This document shows, piece after piece, positions 21,731-23,420 of a stretch of DNA of 23,420 bases. The notes beneath the pieces are model-generated. The model saw only the letters and a list, made by a program, of their open reading frames with translations, made no database searches and was not told where the DNA came from. Origin of the DNA: VRUE01 sp036406595 (GTDB lineage Bacteria; Actinomycetota; Thermoleophilia; Solirubrobacterales; 70-9); assembly GCA_036406595.1 (NCBI GenBank), contig DASXAR010000073.1, forward strand, positions 1 to 23,420. The letters are read 5' to 3'. Position numbers and translations under genes: made by a program. Each line of letters starts with the position of its first letter. Position 1 is the stretch's first letter.

Positions 21731-22407
21731 CACGCTCGCGTGCCGCTTTCGCGGCGATCCTCGGCAAGGACCTCCGGGTCGAGCTGCGGACACTCCAATC
21801 GCTGCCCGCGATGGCGCTCTTCGCGGTGACGACCTTCGTCATCTTCCGCTTCGGGCTCGACCGAACCAGCCTCTCGGGCAGCCTCGCGTCGGGCGTCCTC
21901 TGGGCGACCCTCCTCTTCGCCGCGATCCTCGGCATCAATCGCCTCTTCGTCGCCGAGCGGGAGGAGGGCGGCTTCGACGCGATCCGCCTGGCGCCGATCG
22001 ACCGCACGGCACTCTTCGCCGCCAAGGCCGTCGCCCTGCTCGCCTACCTGCTGATCCTCGAGGCGATCGTGGTGCCGGTGTTCGCCCTCTTCTTCCTCGA
22101 CTCCGCGACCGCCCTGGGTCCGCTCATCGCAGTGCTCGTCCTCGCTGACCTCGGCCTGGCTGCGACCGGCACGCTCATCTCCTCGATGGCGGTCCACTCG
22201 CGGGCCCGCGATTTGCTCACGCCGCTCGTGCTGCTTCCACTGATCGTGCCCCTGATGATCGCCGCGAGCGGCGCAAGCGAGCCGCTGCTTGCCGTGGGCG
22301 GGCCCGGCTATCACCGCTTCGGAAGCTGGCTTGCGGTCCTCGCGCTATACGATTTGATCTTCCTCCTCGTCGGATATGCAGTGTTCGACTTCCTGCTGGA
22401 GGACTGA
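21727..22407 (+). CDS. ccmB: Heme exporter membrane protein CcmB
   Basis: A 226-residue membrane protein with six hydrophobic segments (about 25-40, 52-72, 98-121, 126-150, 160-178 and 200-222). The CcmB pattern is visible: an initial cytosolic helix LGKDLRVELRTLQSLPAMALFAV; then LWATLLFAAILGINRLFVAEREEGGFDAIRLAPIDRTALF, a family-typical stretch for the loop after TM2; and a later PLVLLPLIVPLMIA. It partners CcmA in the ABC module of System I cytochrome c maturation. The GTG at 21727 overlaps the ccmA TGA (GTGA). Length is as in other CcmB proteins. Confidence 0.88.
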   Translation: MTRSRAAFAAILGKDLRVELRTLQSLPAMALFAVTTFVIFRFGLDRTSLSGSLASGVLWATLLFAAILGINRLFVAEREEGGFDAIRLAPIDRTALFAAKAVALLAYLLILEAIVVPVFALFFLDSATALGPLIAVLVLADLGLAATGTLISSMAVHSRARDLLTPLVLLPLIVPLMIAASGASEPLLAVGGPGYHRFGSWLAVLALYDLIFLLVGYAVFDFLLED

Positions 22408-22435
22408 GCGCCCCTCGTCTTTGGACGCTGACCGC

Positions 22436-23158
22436 ATGTACGGCACAGGCCTGAGAACTCTTTCGATCGCGACCACCGCGGCCCTCGCCGTGGCGCTCTC
22501 GCTGGTCTTCTTCTACGCGCCCCTCGACGCGGACCAGGGATTCATCCAGAAGATCTTCTACCTGCACGTGCCGCTGGCGATCACCGCCCTGCTCGGCTTC
22601 GTGGCCGGCGGCGTCTTCGCGATCCTCCACCTTCGCAGCGGTGACGGGCGCTGGGACGCCTACTCCTACGTCTCGATCCACATGTCCGTGATCTTCGGCG
22701 TCGCCGTCCTCCTGACCGGGTCGATCTGGGCCAAGGCCTCGTGGGGGCACTGGTGGGTCTGGGACGAGCCGACCCTGGTCAGCTTCCTGATCGTCTTCCT
22801 GATGTACGCGACCTACTACCCGTTCCGCTACGCGATCGAGGACCGCGACCGCCAGGCTCGCTACGCATCGGTGTTCGCGATCACCGCTGGGGCCTTCGTC
22901 CCGCTCAACTTCCTCGCGGTGCGGCTCGCCCAGAGCCTCGTCCATCCGCGCGTCTTCGCGACCGCGAACGGAGGGCTGCCGGGCTCGATGATGCTGACCT
23001 TTCTCGTCAGCCTGGCGGCGATCGCCCTCCTCTGGGTGACCCTGGTCAAGTTCGAGCTGACCGCCAAGAGCGCCTCAGGCCAGTTGAAGCGCCTGCGCCG
23101 CGCCCTCGACGCTCCGGCGCCGGGCGGCCGCTCCCGCGTCGCCCCGGAGGTCGGTTGA
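22436..23158 (+). CDS. ccmC: Heme handling membrane protein CcmC
   Basis: A 240-residue polytopic protein of the heme-handling protein family, with about six helices. The Trp-rich heme-binding motif WGHWWVWDEPTL (103-114) corresponds to 'WG.WW.WD.RLT' in other CcmC proteins, with Glu-Pro in place of the usual Ala/Pro-Arg. The two axial heme His are His44 (FYLHVPLA) and His170 (SLVHPRVF). CcmC attaches heme to CcmE at the outer membrane face. ATG 22436 is preferred; a TTG at 22421 could add five residues. It lies 28 bp after ccmB, the only real gap in the ccm unit, and its TGA overlaps the ATG of the next gene. The C-terminal tail is basic and cytosolic. Confidence 0.9.
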   Translation: MYGTGLRTLSIATTAALAVALSLVFFYAPLDADQGFIQKIFYLHVPLAITALLGFVAGGVFAILHLRSGDGRWDAYSYVSIHMSVIFGVAVLLTGSIWAKASWGHWWVWDEPTLVSFLIVFLMYATYYPFRYAIEDRDRQARYASVFAITAGAFVPLNFLAVRLAQSLVHPRVFATANGGLPGSMMLTFLVSLAAIALLWVTLVKFELTAKSASGQLKRLRRALDAPAPGGRSRVAPEVG

Positions 23159-23420
23159 TGCTCACCCTGCTTGCCGACGCTCCTGCCCTGCCACTCGACG
23201 AGGCCGGAAAGTACGTCGCCGGCGCCTACATCGTCTTCGTCGTCCTGATCGTCGTCTACGTCGCGATCATGGCCGCCAAACTGCAGCGGATCGAGCGCGA
23301 GCTCCGCGACCTTGCGGGCTTCGCCGAGGCCCGCGCCGAGGTGGAGGGCGCCGCCCCGGGACGCGGCACAGAGGGGTCATACGGCGAGGGCGCCGCCCCC
23401 GGACGCGGGAGTGAGGGGTC
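23158..23420 (+). CDS. ccmD: CcmD-like small membrane protein, 3' end cut by window edge
   Basis: The first 87 codons of a gene that leaves the window. It begins MLTLLADAPALPLDEAGKYV, then has one transmembrane helix (YVAGAYIVFVVLIVVYVAIMAA) followed by KLQRIERELRDL, a charged helix. This is the CcmD shape: one helix and a cytosolic basic/acidic tail that helps release holo-CcmE from CcmC. CcmD proteins are usually 40-70 residues, and this one is already longer. From residue 63 it contains a 14-residue repeat (EGAAPGRGTEGSYG) that restarts at residue 77 and is cut by the end. The ATG overlaps the ccmC TGA (TGATG), with GGAGG upstream. The gene position supports CcmD; the repeat tail is unusual. 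Confidence 0.7.
   Translation, partial: MLTLLADAPALPLDEAGKYVAGAYIVFVVLIVVYVAIMAAKLQRIERELRDLAGFAEARAEVEGAAPGRGTEGSYGEGAAPGRGSEG
23344..23420 (+). repeat. 42-bp in-frame tandem repeat in the CcmD-like gene
   Basis: Unit 1 (23344-23385) encodes EGAAPGRGTEGSYG. Unit 2 (23386 onwards) encodes EGAAPGRGSEGS before the window ends. The units differ at only a few bases. More copies may lie downstream. Confidence 0.8.

Overview
This 23.4 kb window is high-GC, densely coded chromosomal DNA. It looks like an actinobacterium, probably class Thermoleophilia (Solirubrobacterales-like). The reasons are the strong G/C third-position bias, GTG and TTG starts, chains of overlapping start and stop codons, TANNNT boxes 6-9 nt before start codons (leaderless style), a cytochrome c maturation cluster of the ccmABC(D) type, and secreted proteins with Lys-rich beta-strand tails, which I associate with that class. 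The taxonomic call is inference. I see no rRNA, tRNA, CRISPR array, transposase or phage gene, and no gap over 300 bp without a gene.

Layout. 1-1788 (-): a benzoylformate-decarboxylase-type ThDP enzyme followed by the 5' end of an FAD-linked 2-hydroxyacid oxidase, cut by the window edge. 1862-4406: a secreted M15-type peptidase (+), a truncated SnoaL/NTF2-like remnant (-), a small lipoprotein (+) and a secreted beta protein with a basic tail (-). 4518-5831 (+): class II fumarase, most likely starting at TTG. 5832-5984 holds a near-perfect 51-bp palindrome between convergent genes. 5985-7430 (-): an aldehyde dehydrogenase. 7502-11023 (-): a four-gene unit of PAP2 phosphatase, YchF, a CrtC/AttH-like protein and a membrane-anchored EEP hydrolase. 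11048-12016 (+): a BtrH-like cysteine acyltransferase or peptidase, divergent from the PAP2 gene across only 24 bp. 12115-14991 (+): a 958-residue secreted protein built from four related Cys-containing modules. 15024-15779 (+): a Nei/Fpg DNA glycosylase in which Ala replaces the catalytic Pro2. 15784-17846 (-): four overlapping genes for a DUF1385 membrane protein, methylmalonyl-CoA epimerase, a 73-residue unknown and a methyltransferase. 18053-19393 (-): RarA. 19494-23420 (+): an aldehyde dehydrogenase coupled by overlapping codons to ccmA-ccmB-ccmC-ccmD.

How the genes relate. Most of the window is ordinary housekeeping and catabolic content: TCA cycle (fumarase), propionyl/methylmalonyl-CoA metabolism (epimerase), 2-keto-acid decarboxylation and aldehyde oxidation, DNA repair (Nei, RarA) and c-type cytochrome biogenesis. 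The parts most worth a second look are the four-module secreted protein and its codon mosaic, the Ala2 Nei glycosylase with a hairpin over its start codon, the nested inverted repeat between rarA and the ALDH-ccm unit, the repeat tail on the CcmD-like protein, the active-site substitutions in the benzoylformate-decarboxylase homologue, and the recurring leaderless promoter geometry. I do not see a clear new defence or biosynthetic system.
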